DNA from: Actinomycetota bacterium
Lineage (GTDB): Bacteria > Actinomycetota > Actinomycetes > Nanopelagicales > Nanopelagicaceae
Assembly (NCBI GenBank): GCA_026392765.1
Contig: JAPLBL010000034.1
Coordinates: 1 to 45,110 of the forward strand
Length of the DNA stretch: 45,110 nucleotides
Reading direction: 5' to 3'
Every line of letters starts with the position of its first letter. Position 1 is the stretch's first letter. A program made the translations under genes and the position numbers. The notes beneath the pieces were generated by a model. The model saw only the letters and a program-made list of their open reading frames with translations, was not told the origin of the DNA and made no database searches. Below, piece after piece: positions 10,079-17,932 of the stretch.

Positions 10079-13000
10079 GCAATCACCGCATCTTCAATTT
10101 CACTTCTGCGACGACCTGAAGGGAGGGCGAGAACAACTGTGGTGACCAAGACGATGAGGAATAGTGAGATCCATCCACGTCTCATAGTGCCATCGTGAAT
10201 GACTGAGATATCTCCCCCTGTGGTGACCTCAAATGATGGAAGTTCACTGGCATTCTCAATTTTTGCTAAGCGGTATCCATCCTGGAAAATCTGCCATGCA
10301 TTGCTATAGCTTTCAGTCAAAGTAATTGTTCCTGGGGCTGGAACATAAGTGCGCACTCCCTTGAAAGGAAGAATTATTTCTTTTCCAGAGTAATCAACAA
10401 ATTTTAATCGTCCAGTATCTTTCAAAACTCGCCAAACAATTCCAGCATTTGTTGCAGATGTTCGATTAAAACCGCCTAGGCCATCGATTGTTTGCACAAC
10501 ATCATTGCTGACTGGATTCTTTAAGAACACATACTTAATGCCGTAAGTTGAGAAAATATTGCTGGATGTGACGCCAGTATTATCAACAAGTCCTTCAATG
10601 GCTGATCTGATTACTGGAAGATCTTCCGGGGCAACATCTGGTTCACCCAACTTAATCGCAGATCCTCGTGAAATGTAATACGACAATGTGCGCTGATTGT
10701 TATGGCGATAGGAACGCAGAACAACAGTCTTAGCATCTTTCTCAATGGAGAGAAAAGCTGGAAGTACTTCATTTGAGGTAGTTCGAAGAGGAGAATCGGC
10801 ACCTGCTGTGACAAGCCAGAAAGTTGATGTGACTGAGTAAGCCATCGTAATGAGTAGAACAAGTGCAACCGAGACGTGTCGGTAATTCACGTGTGACTGT
10901 TCAAGTCGGGCGCGAACTTTGTCGAACATCACCACAGCCGACGTAATCGATAGCAAGGTGGCAACTGCAATGAATGTGGCTGCATTAGCACGAGTACTGG
11001 TAGCTGAACCGTTTCCTGAGACAACGAGTGCGCTGAAGAAAGTTCCAGCAAGTAAGAAGATTAAACCTAGCGTTGCAAATTTGCGTGCTGCAGTTGTTGA
11101 AAAGAATGTAACAAAGAGAACGATCGCTATTGGGCTTACAGACCACCATGGAAGTGAACCTGGACCACCAGGGTTTGCAAAGAATGCGAAGTTGGCACCA
11201 CCGCCTGGAATAGTGAGTCCAATTTCTGAGAGAAGTCCTGTTGGCTTGAGGAAAATTGCAAAGGAACCTGGGGCCGATAAGAGAATAGGCAGAACCACCA
11301 AGGTAGTCCTACGAATCACTCTCTGAATAAAGAGTGGATCTTTATGGTTCTTCTGCGCACGTAGAAAATCTCTAAAGAGAGCAAACGCTACTGCGGCAAT
11401 CAGAATCAGGAGCACCGATGGGTTAAAGGCAAAGAGCAGCCAGATGAAGAGCGAATAAGCGAAGATGCTTCGCCATGTGCGCTTTTCAATATCAACCCAG
11501 TTGCGAAGGCCTGCAGCAAATATTGGCAAGAGCGCTATAAAGACAAGCACTCCCAAGCGCCCAGAGTTCACGGCAGCAATTGAGACAGGAGAAAGTGCAT
11601 ATAAGAGCGATGCTCCCGCGGATAGCCACTGGTTATCGGTATAGCGCTTGAGGAATTGATGTGAAGTCAAAAGGAATATAAAGGGGGCTGCAAGAAAGAA
11701 TAGAGAGACAAATACCTTCACATTGCCGAATGTGAGTAGTGATGCACCGCTGAGGAGTAATACCCATGGAGGCGTCGATAGACCGCTTCCCATTCCAATT
11801 TCATGCCAACTTTGGAGATAGAGCTTAAAGAGATCTTGGAAACTGCTGGGAGATTGCGGAAGCGCTCCCCCAGAGACTGCGCCAAGTCTGTGACGTGCCC
11901 AGAAGATAGATATCACAGCAAGAATTGTGAACACTGCAACGAGGGGGCGAGCAAAGACTAATCTCCATGGCTTAACTGAAATCGGAGTAAGTAAATCTTC
12001 ATCTTCATTGATATTCAGAACACTTGCAGCAGGAACACTTTCATTAACGTCGTCTGGCAGTAAACGCGATCGCAAGCTTTCAAATCCGTGAGAAATTGAG
12101 CTTCGCAGTTGTGTGAACCGTGAGGGAATAAAAGTCTTTACTACGCGGCTTGAAATATAACGGCTCGCCTTACGTGCCTTGCGTGCCTTCAGAAGCTCTG
12201 TGGGATGAATAAGAAGGGTAGCGATTGCCAAAATCTCATCGCTTGCATATCCAGGAAGTTTGGCAAAGAGATATCCAACAGATCGCAGCAAAGCACCTGC
12301 AAGTAATTGGATGGATAACCAAGGAAGTGAGTACCAACTTGAATTTGCTAGAAGAACATAGGCAGCATTACGACGATCAAGAAGTAATGGGCGATGCAGG
12401 AAAGCACCTTTGACATCCACCGCACGCCGTTCATTGCTAGCAGCTTGGGCGTGATAACCAATGGCATCGGTGACCACTGCAACGGAGTGGCCTGCTGTTC
12501 GCACTCGCCATCCAAAATCAACATCATCGCGGAAGAGTTCAAGATTTTGATCAAACCCACCGAGCTCTTCAAAGACATCACGTCTGATGAGCGCTCCAGC
12601 AGTACTTACTGAGAGAACTTCATATATTCCATCGCGCTGACCTTGGTCATATTCATTTGCTTCAAGCCCTGTCCAACGAGCACCGTTACTAGCAAGACTG
12701 ATACCAACTTCAAGTAAGTGTGTGCGGTTATGCCACCCGAGTAACTTTGGTCCAGCCATCACAACGCTGGGTCTTTCAGAGAGTGCGCTTAAGAGTGATT
12801 CAAGGGCGCGCGGATGCAGTGCGCAATCATCATGGAGAATCCATAACCATTCTTCATCACCTTCTATAGGAGCTGCCAGTTTTTCGACTCCATAGGCAAC
12901 TGCTTCACCAAAACCTGTTGCGCGATCAAGAGTTGTCACTGGAATGCGAGCACCTTTAAGAAGTTTTGCCGAACCATCAAGTGAGCCAGTATCGACTGCA

Positions 13001-13110
13001 AGAATCTGATCAACGTTTCGCGTCTGAGAGACGATCGATGCAACAACTTCAGGCAACCACGTTGACCCATCATGGACAACGAGAATTGCAGAAACGCGTT
13101 GCGTACTCAT
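10075..13110 (-). CDS. Large membrane glycosyltransferase, family 2 N-terminal domain
   Basis: A 1011-residue protein. The first ~245 residues form a GT-A family 2 glycosyltransferase: nucleotide-binding SAILVVHDGSTWLPEVVASI, a DxD-like LHDDCALHP near residue 90 and the acceptor-side FRDDVDFGWR. About a dozen hydrophobic segments follow (two near 250-285, then from about 380 to 775), then an exterior C-terminal domain and one last membrane helix near 980. This plan fits actinobacterial glycosyltransferases that build cell-wall glycans from lipid-linked sugars. It is coupled to DUF5719 and follows whiB by 42 bases. TAAGTT six bases upstream of the ATG suggests a leaderless transcript of its own. 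The sugar donor and acceptor are unknown; nearby GDP-mannose synthesis makes a mannosyl donor a reasonable guess. Confidence 0.88.
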   Translation of the reverse strand: MSTQRVSAILVVHDGSTWLPEVVASIVSQTRNVDQILAVDTGSLDGSAKLLKGARIPVTTLDRATGFGEAVAYGVEKLAAPIEGDEEWLWILHDDCALHPRALESLLSALSERPSVVMAGPKLLGWHNRTHLLEVGISLASNGARWTGLEANEYDQGQRDGIYEVLSVSTAGALIRRDVFEELGGFDQNLELFRDDVDFGWRVRTAGHSVAVVTDAIGYHAQAASNERRAVDVKGAFLHRPLLLDRRNAAYVLLANSSWYSLPWLSIQLLAGALLRSVGYLFAKLPGYASDEILAIATLLIHPTELLKARKARKASRYISSRVVKTFIPSRFTQLRSSISHGFESLRSRLLPDDVNESVPAASVLNINEDEDLLTPISVKPWRLVFARPLVAVFTILAVISIFWARHRLGAVSGGALPQSPSSFQDLFKLYLQSWHEIGMGSGLSTPPWVLLLSGASLLTFGNVKVFVSLFFLAAPFIFLLTSHQFLKRYTDNQWLSAGASLLYALSPVSIAAVNSGRLGVLVFIALLPIFAAGLRNWVDIEKRTWRSIFAYSLFIWLLFAFNPSVLLILIAAVAFALFRDFLRAQKNHKDPLFIQRVIRRTTLVVLPILLSAPGSFAIFLKPTGLLSEIGLTIPGGGANFAFFANPGGPGSLPWWSVSPIAIVLFVTFFSTTAARKFATLGLIFLLAGTFFSALVVSGNGSATSTRANAATFIAVATLLSITSAVVMFDKVRARLEQSHVNYRHVSVALVLLITMAYSVTSTFWLVTAGADSPLRTTSNEVLPAFLSIEKDAKTVVLRSYRHNNQRTLSYYISRGSAIKLGEPDVAPEDLPVIRSAIEGLVDNTGVTSSNIFSTYGIKYVFLKNPVSNDVVQTIDGLGGFNRTSATNAGIVWRVLKDTGRLKFVDYSGKEIILPFKGVRTYVPAPGTITLTESYSNAWQIFQDGYRLAKIENASELPSFEVTTGGDISVIHDGTMRRGWISLFLIVLVTTVVLALPSGRRRSEIEDAVIA

Positions 13111-13116
13111 AAGGGA

Positions 13117-13122
13117 AACTTA
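13117..13122 (-). promoter_or_regulatory. Leaderless -10 element of large glycosyltransferase gene
   Basis: TAAGTT on the minus strand, six bases before ATG 13110, with no ribosome-binding site between them. Confidence 0.5.
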
Positions 13123-13152
13123 TCGTTTGAAACGGTGGGTGAAGCGGCGCGC

Positions 13153-13461
13153 TTAAGCAGGGCGACGCTTGAGACGGCGGCGCTCACGCTCGGAGAGGCC
13201 ACCCCAGATTCCAAAACGCTCATCATGTGCGAGCGCGTATTCAAGGCACTCTTGGCGGACATCACATGAGAGGCAGACACGCTTTGCTTCGCGTGTAGAT
13301 CCACCCTTTTCAGGAAAGAAAGCTTCGGGATCTGTCTGAGCGCAGAGTGAGCGCTCTTGCCAGGAGAGTTCAATATTCTCTCCACTTGCTAGTTGGATAG
13401 TTGGTCCAGCAGTGGGGGCTGATGGCTTGCCAGTCGATGTTCCTTCTGGGCGGATCGGCAT
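13153..13461 (-). CDS. whiB2: WhiB-family iron-sulfur transcription factor (WhiB2-like)
   Basis: A 102-residue WhiB-like regulator. The four cluster ligands are Cys40, Cys63, Cys66 and Cys72 (spacing 22-2-5 residues). The conserved turn GIWGGLSERERR follows at 84-95, then a basic tail for DNA binding. WhiB proteins hold a [4Fe-4S] cluster and bind sigma region 4 of the housekeeping RNA polymerase. The neighbourhood (DUF3499, phosphomannomutase, guanylyltransferase) is that of mycobacterial whiB2/whmD, which is needed for division, so WhiB2 is the likely orthologue. The start at 13461 has GAGGAG eight bases upstream and a canonical promoter with about 55 bases of leader. Confidence 0.93.
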   Translation of the reverse strand: MPIRPEGTSTGKPSAPTAGPTIQLASGENIELSWQERSLCAQTDPEAFFPEKGGSTREAKRVCLSCDVRQECLEYALAHDERFGIWGGLSERERRRLKRRPA

Positions 13462-13522
13462 ATGAAAAGCTCCTCAAGTCACTAGGGCGCACTTCGGTGT
13501 GAAGAACGCGCTCTAGGTATGA

Positions 13523-13538
13523 ATTACACCGTTGTAAT
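13523..13538. repeat. Inverted repeat over the whiB -10
   Basis: ATTACA (13523-13528) and TGTAAT (13533-13538) form a perfect six-base inverted repeat with a four-base centre. One arm is the -10 element itself, so a bound dimer would block or reshape the promoter. Confidence 0.5.
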
Positions 13539-13551
13539 CCCTCTGAGTCAA
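13523..13551 (-). promoter_or_regulatory. whiB promoter (TTGACT - 17 - TGTAAT)
   Basis: On the minus strand TTGACT (13551-13546) and TGTAAT (13528-13523) are separated by exactly 17 bases. Each matches the housekeeping sigma consensus at five of six positions, and this is the best canonical promoter in the window. Transcription would begin near 13516, giving a leader of about 55 bases with GAGGAG ahead of the whiB ATG. Confidence 0.75.
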
Positions 13552-13564
13552 CCCCAAGGTTGAC
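13547..13564. repeat. Inverted repeat over the whiB -35
   Basis: GTCAACC (13547-13553), CCAA, GGTTGAC (13558-13564): a perfect seven-base inverted repeat. One arm contains the TTGAC of the -35 element. It is not followed by a T run on either strand, so an operator is more likely than a terminator. Confidence 0.5.
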
Positions 13565-13595
13565 ACTTTCCTCAGAAATTTACGCACAAATGAAG

Positions 13596-13630
13596 AAAAA
13601 AAAAGATTTCTACACAATTATCGGTAAATC
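13596..13630 (-). terminator. Possible weak terminator after the guanylyltransferase gene
   Basis: Directly after the TAG stop the minus strand carries nine consecutive T (13604-13596). It is preceded only by a weak AT-rich stem, GATTT/AAATC, with a long loop overlapping the last codons. The T run is typical of intrinsic terminators; the stem is poor. Confidence 0.3.
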
Positions 13631-14566
13631 GAGCTTTTGTGAGAGGTAATGAGCACTTTTCTGAACCCCTGCGGCAACTGCTGTGCCATGGGCGATAAAT
13701 GAATGTGAGAGCCGGGCTCCATCGCCGATCATGACGTCATCTCCAATGATGCAGTCATCGATATGAACCCCTGCGCCAATGGTGCAGCGAGCACCGATAG
13801 ATGTTCCACCGGTAATCACCGCATCGGGTGCAATGGTGGTGCCAGCCATCGCCTGGAAATCGCCTTCAACAAGATCGCGCGAGCCCTTAAAGAGCGCCGC
13901 TGGTGTGCCCACATCTAACCAATAGGACTGTTCTTTATATCCAAAGACAGACCTACCACTTGCAACGAGTGCGGGGAAAGTTTCGCGTTCAACACTGACT
14001 ACTGTGCCGAGAGGGATTTTATCAATGACATCAGGGCTAAATACATAGCATCCAGCATTGATTGAGTTCGTGACTGGGTTATCCATCTTCTCAAGAAAAG
14101 CTGTGACGCGACCATCGGCATCGGTTGGAACACAACCAAAGGCGCGAGCATCTTCCACTTCAATCAAGTGAAGAGTGACATCTGCCTTGTTATCGGTATG
14201 AAACTTGATTTGATCGGCAATCGAATGACGACTTAAGACATCACCATTGAAGACAACTACTGGTTCATCTCGTCCAAGTAGCTCTGCAGCATTACGAATT
14301 GCACCACCTGTGCCAAGAGGTTCTTTCTCAACGGCGTAGAGGATCTTCATCCCCCATTTAGCGCCATCTCCGAAGTACGGCGTAAAGACATCTGCAAGAT
14401 ATGAGGTTGCTAAAACGAGTGTGTGAACTCCAGCTTTCTTCGCAGCAAGGATTTGATGTTCTGTGACAGGAAGACCTGCAACAGGAAGCATCGGCTTAGG
14501 TGATTCATCCGTCAGAGGTTTCAGTCGTGTACCAAAACCACCGACTAAAAGAATGCCTACAGCCAT
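13610..14566 (-). CDS. manC: Mannose-1-phosphate guanylyltransferase
   Basis: A nucleotidyltransferase of 318 residues that makes GDP-mannose from mannose-1-phosphate and GTP. The N-terminal signature is GGFGTRLKPLTDESPKPMLP, with the metal-binding FNGDVLS further on. The C-terminus is a left-handed beta-helix of hexapeptide repeats (from about residue 250: APDAVITGGTSIGARCTIGAG). The frame is open upstream to 14752, but the true start is ATG 14566 (MAVGILLVGGFG), whose A is shared with the dapC stop (TAATG overlap), so translation is coupled. The substrate is inferred from neighbouring phosphomannomutase and whiB genes, as for Rv3264c. A glucose-1-phosphate specificity cannot be excluded by sequence alone. 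Confidence 0.88.
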   Translation of the reverse strand: MAVGILLVGGFGTRLKPLTDESPKPMLPVAGLPVTEHQILAAKKAGVHTLVLATSYLADVFTPYFGDGAKWGMKILYAVEKEPLGTGGAIRNAAELLGRDEPVVVFNGDVLSRHSIADQIKFHTDNKADVTLHLIEVEDARAFGCVPTDADGRVTAFLEKMDNPVTNSINAGCYVFSPDVIDKIPLGTVVSVERETFPALVASGRSVFGYKEQSYWLDVGTPAALFKGSRDLVEGDFQAMAGTTIAPDAVITGGTSIGARCTIGAGVHIDDCIIGDDVMIGDGARLSHSFIAHGTAVAAGVQKSAHYLSQKLDLPIIV

Positions 14567-15663
14567 TATTTGGCACCTACTTTGCTGGTGATGCGTGCTG
14601 CAGCATCTTTTATCTGCGCATCCGTTGCAGTCAGTGCAATACGAATATGTGATGATCCGCCTTCGCCATAGAAGATTCCGGGAGTTGCGATGATGCCAAG
14701 ATCTGCAAGCCATGAGACTGAATCCCAACAATCTTCCTTGCGGGTGGCCCAAATATAGAGCCCAGCTTCTGAATCTTCGATCGTAAATCCTGCTGCAACA
14801 AGAGCGGGGGCAAGTGTTGCGCGACGGGCGTTATAGCGCCCACGTTGTTCTGTCACATGCTTTTCATCAGAGAGAGCTGCAATCATCGCGTGCTGCACAG
14901 GCAAGGGCACCATCATCCCTGCATGTTTGCGCACCTCAAGGATTCGAGCAATCAACGCAGCATCTCCCACAATAAAGGCAGCTCGATATCCCGCCATAGA
15001 TGAGCGCTTGGAGAGTGAGAGGACAGAGAGAATGTTGGTGTTATCTCCCCCTGTGTATTGCAAGATGGATGTCGGTTTTACGGAATCTCCAAATTCGAGA
15101 TAGCACTCATCAGAGACGACAACGCTCTTGTGCTTGCGTGACCAATCGATTGCAGCCTTTAACTCGGCTTCAGTATGAACGCGACCTGTCGGGTTCGATG
15201 GTGAGTTCACCCATGCCATATCTGCCTGTGGCCATGAAGTGGCATCAAGTGAGACGGGAGTCGCCACAGCTTGTGCAAGAAGAGAGCCCACCACATAGGT
15301 TGGATATGCAACATCAGGATAGAGAACGCTTTGTGCTTCAATGAAAGTAGGAAGCCATGCAACAAACTCTTTTGAACCAATAAGTGGAAGCACACCGAAG
15401 TCACCTGTTGCTCCAAGATATTTCTTTGCCCATGCCGTGATTGCTTCACGCAGTTCAGGAGTTCCAACGGTGACGGGATAACCTGGTGAGTTAGATGCTT
15501 TCTGAAATGCTTGCTGAATAAATTCAGGAGTTGGATCTACTGGTGTTCCCACCGAGAGATCGATTGCTCCTTGTGGGTGCGCTCTTGCGATAGCTCCGTA
15601 TGGGGCTAGCGCATCCCAAGGAAAATCAGGAAGTTTTTGGCGCAAGAGCAGTGACTTCTGCAT
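14566..15663 (-). CDS. dapC: Succinyldiaminopimelate transaminase
   Basis: PLP-dependent class I aminotransferase of 365 residues for the N-succinyl branch of lysine and diaminopimelate synthesis. The family start motif LPDFPWDALAPYG appears near the N-terminus. Other landmarks are DLSVGTPVDPTPEFI, NSPSNPTGRVH, SDECYLEFGD and the PLP-lysine segment SLSKRSSMAGYR. The frame is open up to 15867 but the upstream part is antisense-quality sequence over the ferredoxin gene. ATG 15663 gives the expected N-terminus and overlaps the ferredoxin stop by 38 bases; a TTG at 15645 would reduce the overlap to 20. dapD, the preceding pathway step, is at 32737. Confidence 0.92.
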   Translation of the reverse strand: MQKSLLLRQKLPDFPWDALAPYGAIARAHPQGAIDLSVGTPVDPTPEFIQQAFQKASNSPGYPVTVGTPELREAITAWAKKYLGATGDFGVLPLIGSKEFVAWLPTFIEAQSVLYPDVAYPTYVVGSLLAQAVATPVSLDATSWPQADMAWVNSPSNPTGRVHTEAELKAAIDWSRKHKSVVVSDECYLEFGDSVKPTSILQYTGGDNTNILSVLSLSKRSSMAGYRAAFIVGDAALIARILEVRKHAGMMVPLPVQHAMIAALSDEKHVTEQRGRYNARRATLAPALVAAGFTIEDSEAGLYIWATRKEDCWDSVSWLADLGIIATPGIFYGEGGSSHIRIALTATDAQIKDAAARITSKVGAK

Positions 15664-15946
15664 GGTCGGTATTTGTCTCCCCGACCTTCGCAGCTCCCCC
15701 AGGTGAACCGAGTTCAATAAAGAATTCTGTATTGATCTTCTTATAGCCCTGCCACTGTCCCGGAACATCATCTTCGTAGTAGATAGCTTCCACTGGACAT
15801 ACTGGCTCGCACGCACCGCAATCAACGCATTCATCAGGCTGGATATAGAGCATGCGGGTTCCGTCATAGATGCAGTCGACGGGGCACTCCTCGCGGCATG
15901 ACTTATCTTTTACATCCACACACGGTTCAGCAATTACATATGTCAC
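15626..15946 (-). CDS. fdxA: 7Fe ferredoxin (FdxA/FdxC type)
   Basis: A 106-residue soluble electron carrier with one [3Fe-4S] and one [4Fe-4S] cluster. Cluster cysteines are in EPCVDVKDKSCREECPVDC and DECVDCGACEPVCP, and the actinobacterial tail ELGSPGGAAKVGETNTDH follows. Length and sequence are normal for the family. The start is GTG 15946 with GGAGG six bases upstream. The gene pair ferredoxin-dapC is conserved in actinobacteria (Rv1177-Rv1178). It is divergent from the cysS fusion gene; a TAGAAT -10 candidate lies at 15992-15997 on the minus strand. Confidence 0.95.
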   Translation of the reverse strand: MTYVIAEPCVDVKDKSCREECPVDCIYDGTRMLYIQPDECVDCGACEPVCPVEAIYYEDDVPGQWQGYKKINTEFFIELGSPGGAAKVGETNTDHAEVTALAPKTS

Positions 15947-15991
15947 GAAAGTCCTCCGGGGGCTTTAAATACTTTTGAGCGGTCGGCGGTA

Positions 15992-15997
15992 ATTCTA
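15992..15997 (-). promoter_or_regulatory. Candidate -10 element for ferredoxin gene
   Basis: TAGAAT on the minus strand, about 46 bases before the GTG start. It leaves room for the strong GGAGG ribosome site. No good -35 is visible, and the element lies in the 68-base divergent gap shared with cysS. Confidence 0.35.
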
Positions 15998-16014
15998 ACC
16001 CTGCAGGAGCGCCC

Positions 16015-17619
16015 GTGCACGATTATGGTTGCTATATGGCCTCCATGAGTTTGCGCACGCAAATAGCGCAGGCGCTCGGCAAGCGAGCGACTATCCGCCT
16101 GCGCGATAGCGATGGGGCCGTGCGAGATATCGTGGGCGTTTTACAGAGTGAGACAGCTGTGGTCAATCGCCGTGGTGAAGTAGTGAACTTCAACCCTGAT
16201 GAGGCCGTGGCCTTTCGAGTGATCCCTGTATTTAATCGTCGTGATGTGTCGACAGGTTCACTATCCATCTATGACACCAAATCAAAATCATTACATACTA
16301 TTGCCGGCACTGACGGAGTAGTGCGGATCTATTGCTGTGGACCGACTGTCTATCGCGATGCTCATGTGGGCAACCTTCGCACTTTCTTGCTCTCAGATCT
16401 CATCTCTCGCACTCTGCAGATGACAGGACTTGATGTGAGCTTGGTGCAGAACATCACCGATGTTGGCCATATGGCAGATGATTTTGAAGAAGACAAGATG
16501 TTGGCAGAGTCTGCAAAGACAAAGGTCGACCCTTTCGAAATTGCACGCAAATTTGAAGATAGATTCCATATTGATTTAGAGCGTCTGAATATTCAGCCAG
16601 CAGCTTCATATCCACGAGCATCAGAGAAGATGGCTGAGATGATTACTGCAATCGAGAAATTGATTGCGATGAAGCGCGCTTATGTTGGTAGCGATGGATC
16701 TGTCTACTTTGATGCAACATCTTTCCCCACTTATGGCGCTCTGAGTGGAAATAAACTTGATTCACTTCAACCAGGACATCGATATGAATTCACCGATGAA
16801 GGTGGCAAGCGTTTTCATGCAGATTGGGCGCTCTGGAAATTAGCAGGTGCTCGAACACAAATGATTTGGGATTCACCATGGGGTGCTGGTTTTCCCGGGT
16901 GGCATATCGAGTGCAGCGCAATGTCTATTGAGCTCCTTGATGCTCACGTCGATCTTCACCTTGGCGGTATTGATCTGCGTTTTCCTCACCATGAAAATGA
17001 GCGAGCACAATCGAACTCACTCACAGGTAATGAAACCGTTGATACGTGGGTTCATGGCGAGCACCTGCTCTTTGAGGGGCGCAAGATGTCAAAGAGCGCA
17101 GGAAATGTTGTCCTGCTGCAGGATGTTATTGATCGTGGGTTGGATCCACTCTCCTTGCGTTTTGCACTCCTTGAGAACCGATACCGCTCTCAGATGGATT
17201 TAAGTTGGGCATCTCTTGAAGCAGCTCATTCCACTCTTAAACGATGGAGACAGCTACTGAGTAATGCTGGGACAAGTGCGGAGATGAAATTTGATCAAGA
17301 AGTAAGTGATGCCCTAACAACTGATCTCGACACACCACGAGCTATGCAGCGCATTCGCACCATTGAAAAAGACTCAACTATTGGGGCACTCGATAAACGC
17401 GCTCTCTTTCTCTTTGCAGATCAAGTGTTCGGGTTAGACCTTGATCGTGGAGTTGAACAACGAGAAGTAAGTACTGAGATTCAAGCCTTATTGGATGCTC
17501 GTATCACAGCGCGTGCTGAGAAAAATTGGAGCTTGAGTGATTCTTTACGTGAGCAATTAACTCATGCTGGACTTGAAATCAATGATGGAGCAGAAGGTCA
17601 AAGTTGGAGCTGGAAGTAG
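16015..17619 (+). CDS. cysS: Cysteinyl-tRNA synthetase with N-terminal SH3-like extension
   Basis: A 534-residue protein. From about residue 83 it is a class I cysteinyl-tRNA synthetase that attaches cysteine to tRNA-Cys. Visible are the zinc cysteine and HIGH-type motif CCGPTVYRDAHVGN (107-120), FPGWHIECSAMS, the zinc histidines in IDLRFPHHENE and the KMSKS loop near 358. HHENE and CGPTVY indicate CysRS, not the mycothiol ligase MshC. Residues 14-76 (LGKRATIRLRDSDGAVRDIV onward) form an extra beta-rich domain resembling the SH3-like N-terminus of the actinobacterial Rv0428c-type acetyltransferases, which is not normal in CysRS. The GTG start at 16015 is supported by CAGGAG five bases upstream. 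Whether it is the only cysS of the genome cannot be judged here. Confidence 0.88.
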   Translation: MHDYGCYMASMSLRTQIAQALGKRATIRLRDSDGAVRDIVGVLQSETAVVNRRGEVVNFNPDEAVAFRVIPVFNRRDVSTGSLSIYDTKSKSLHTIAGTDGVVRIYCCGPTVYRDAHVGNLRTFLLSDLISRTLQMTGLDVSLVQNITDVGHMADDFEEDKMLAESAKTKVDPFEIARKFEDRFHIDLERLNIQPAASYPRASEKMAEMITAIEKLIAMKRAYVGSDGSVYFDATSFPTYGALSGNKLDSLQPGHRYEFTDEGGKRFHADWALWKLAGARTQMIWDSPWGAGFPGWHIECSAMSIELLDAHVDLHLGGIDLRFPHHENERAQSNSLTGNETVDTWVHGEHLLFEGRKMSKSAGNVVLLQDVIDRGLDPLSLRFALLENRYRSQMDLSWASLEAAHSTLKRWRQLLSNAGTSAEMKFDQEVSDALTTDLDTPRAMQRIRTIEKDSTIGALDKRALFLFADQVFGLDLDRGVEQREVSTEIQALLDARITARAEKNWSLSDSLREQLTHAGLEINDGAEGQSWSWK

Positions 17620-17620
17620 C

Positions 17621-17932
17621 TTAAGGATTGCGTAAGACTGCAACAACGCCTGCAACAAAGCCGATAGTCAAGAGTGCACTGCCTTGGTTATCTCCTTGAA
17701 TCAGAAGTTCCTCACCAACGCCAAATGAACCAGCAATCGAAATCACAGCCAACCAAGCAATGAGGGCGATGAGTTTGTAGCGACGCTTTCCATAATGGCG
17801 ACCCACATACCAAATACCTAAATAGGTAGCGAAGATTCCAACGCTCACTCCCACTGGCGGCAAGGTCTGGTGCACAAGAGTTGAGGAAATAGCAATCATT
17901 GCGCCAAAGAGGAGTGAGGATAGAAATTGCAT
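17621..17932 (-). CDS. DUF6113-like small membrane protein
   Basis: A 103-residue hydrophobic protein with about four membrane segments (near 5-22, 25-42, 53-70 and 83-99) separated by a basic loop GRHYGKRRYK. In other actinobacteria a DUF6113 protein follows mshB, which matches this position; function unknown. Its start shares a base with the mshB stop (TAATG), so it is translated with it. The stop lies one base from the convergent cysS stop. Confidence 0.65.
   Translation of the reverse strand: MQFLSSLLFGAMIAISSTLVHQTLPPVGVSVGIFATYLGIWYVGRHYGKRRYKLIALIAWLAVISIAGSFGVGEELLIQGDNQGSALLTIGFVAGVVAVLRNP

Noticed and set aside
9468-10145. Open frame of 225 codons on the plus strand over the DUF5719 gene
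   Set aside because: It is antisense to a well-formed membrane-anchored protein with operon overlap, has no recognisable domain, and its composition is that of a shadow frame.
13547-13564. Hairpin read as the terminator of the guanylyltransferase gene
   Set aside because: No T run follows the stem on either strand, and one arm carries the whiB -35; an operator is the better explanation.
14567-14752. N-terminal extension of the guanylyltransferase
   Set aside because: The extra 62 codons lie over dapC in another frame and do not resemble the family; the natural start MAVGILLVGG overlaps the dapC stop as TAATG.
15664-15867. N-terminal extension of DapC
   Set aside because: The added codons are a shadow of the ferredoxin gene; family members start near LPDFPWD.
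16015-17619. Mycothiol ligase MshC in place of CysRS (given mshB nearby)
   Set aside because: The motifs CGPTVY and HHENE and the long C-terminal region are those of cysteinyl-tRNA synthetase; MshC has CGITPY and HHEFT-like motifs and is shorter.
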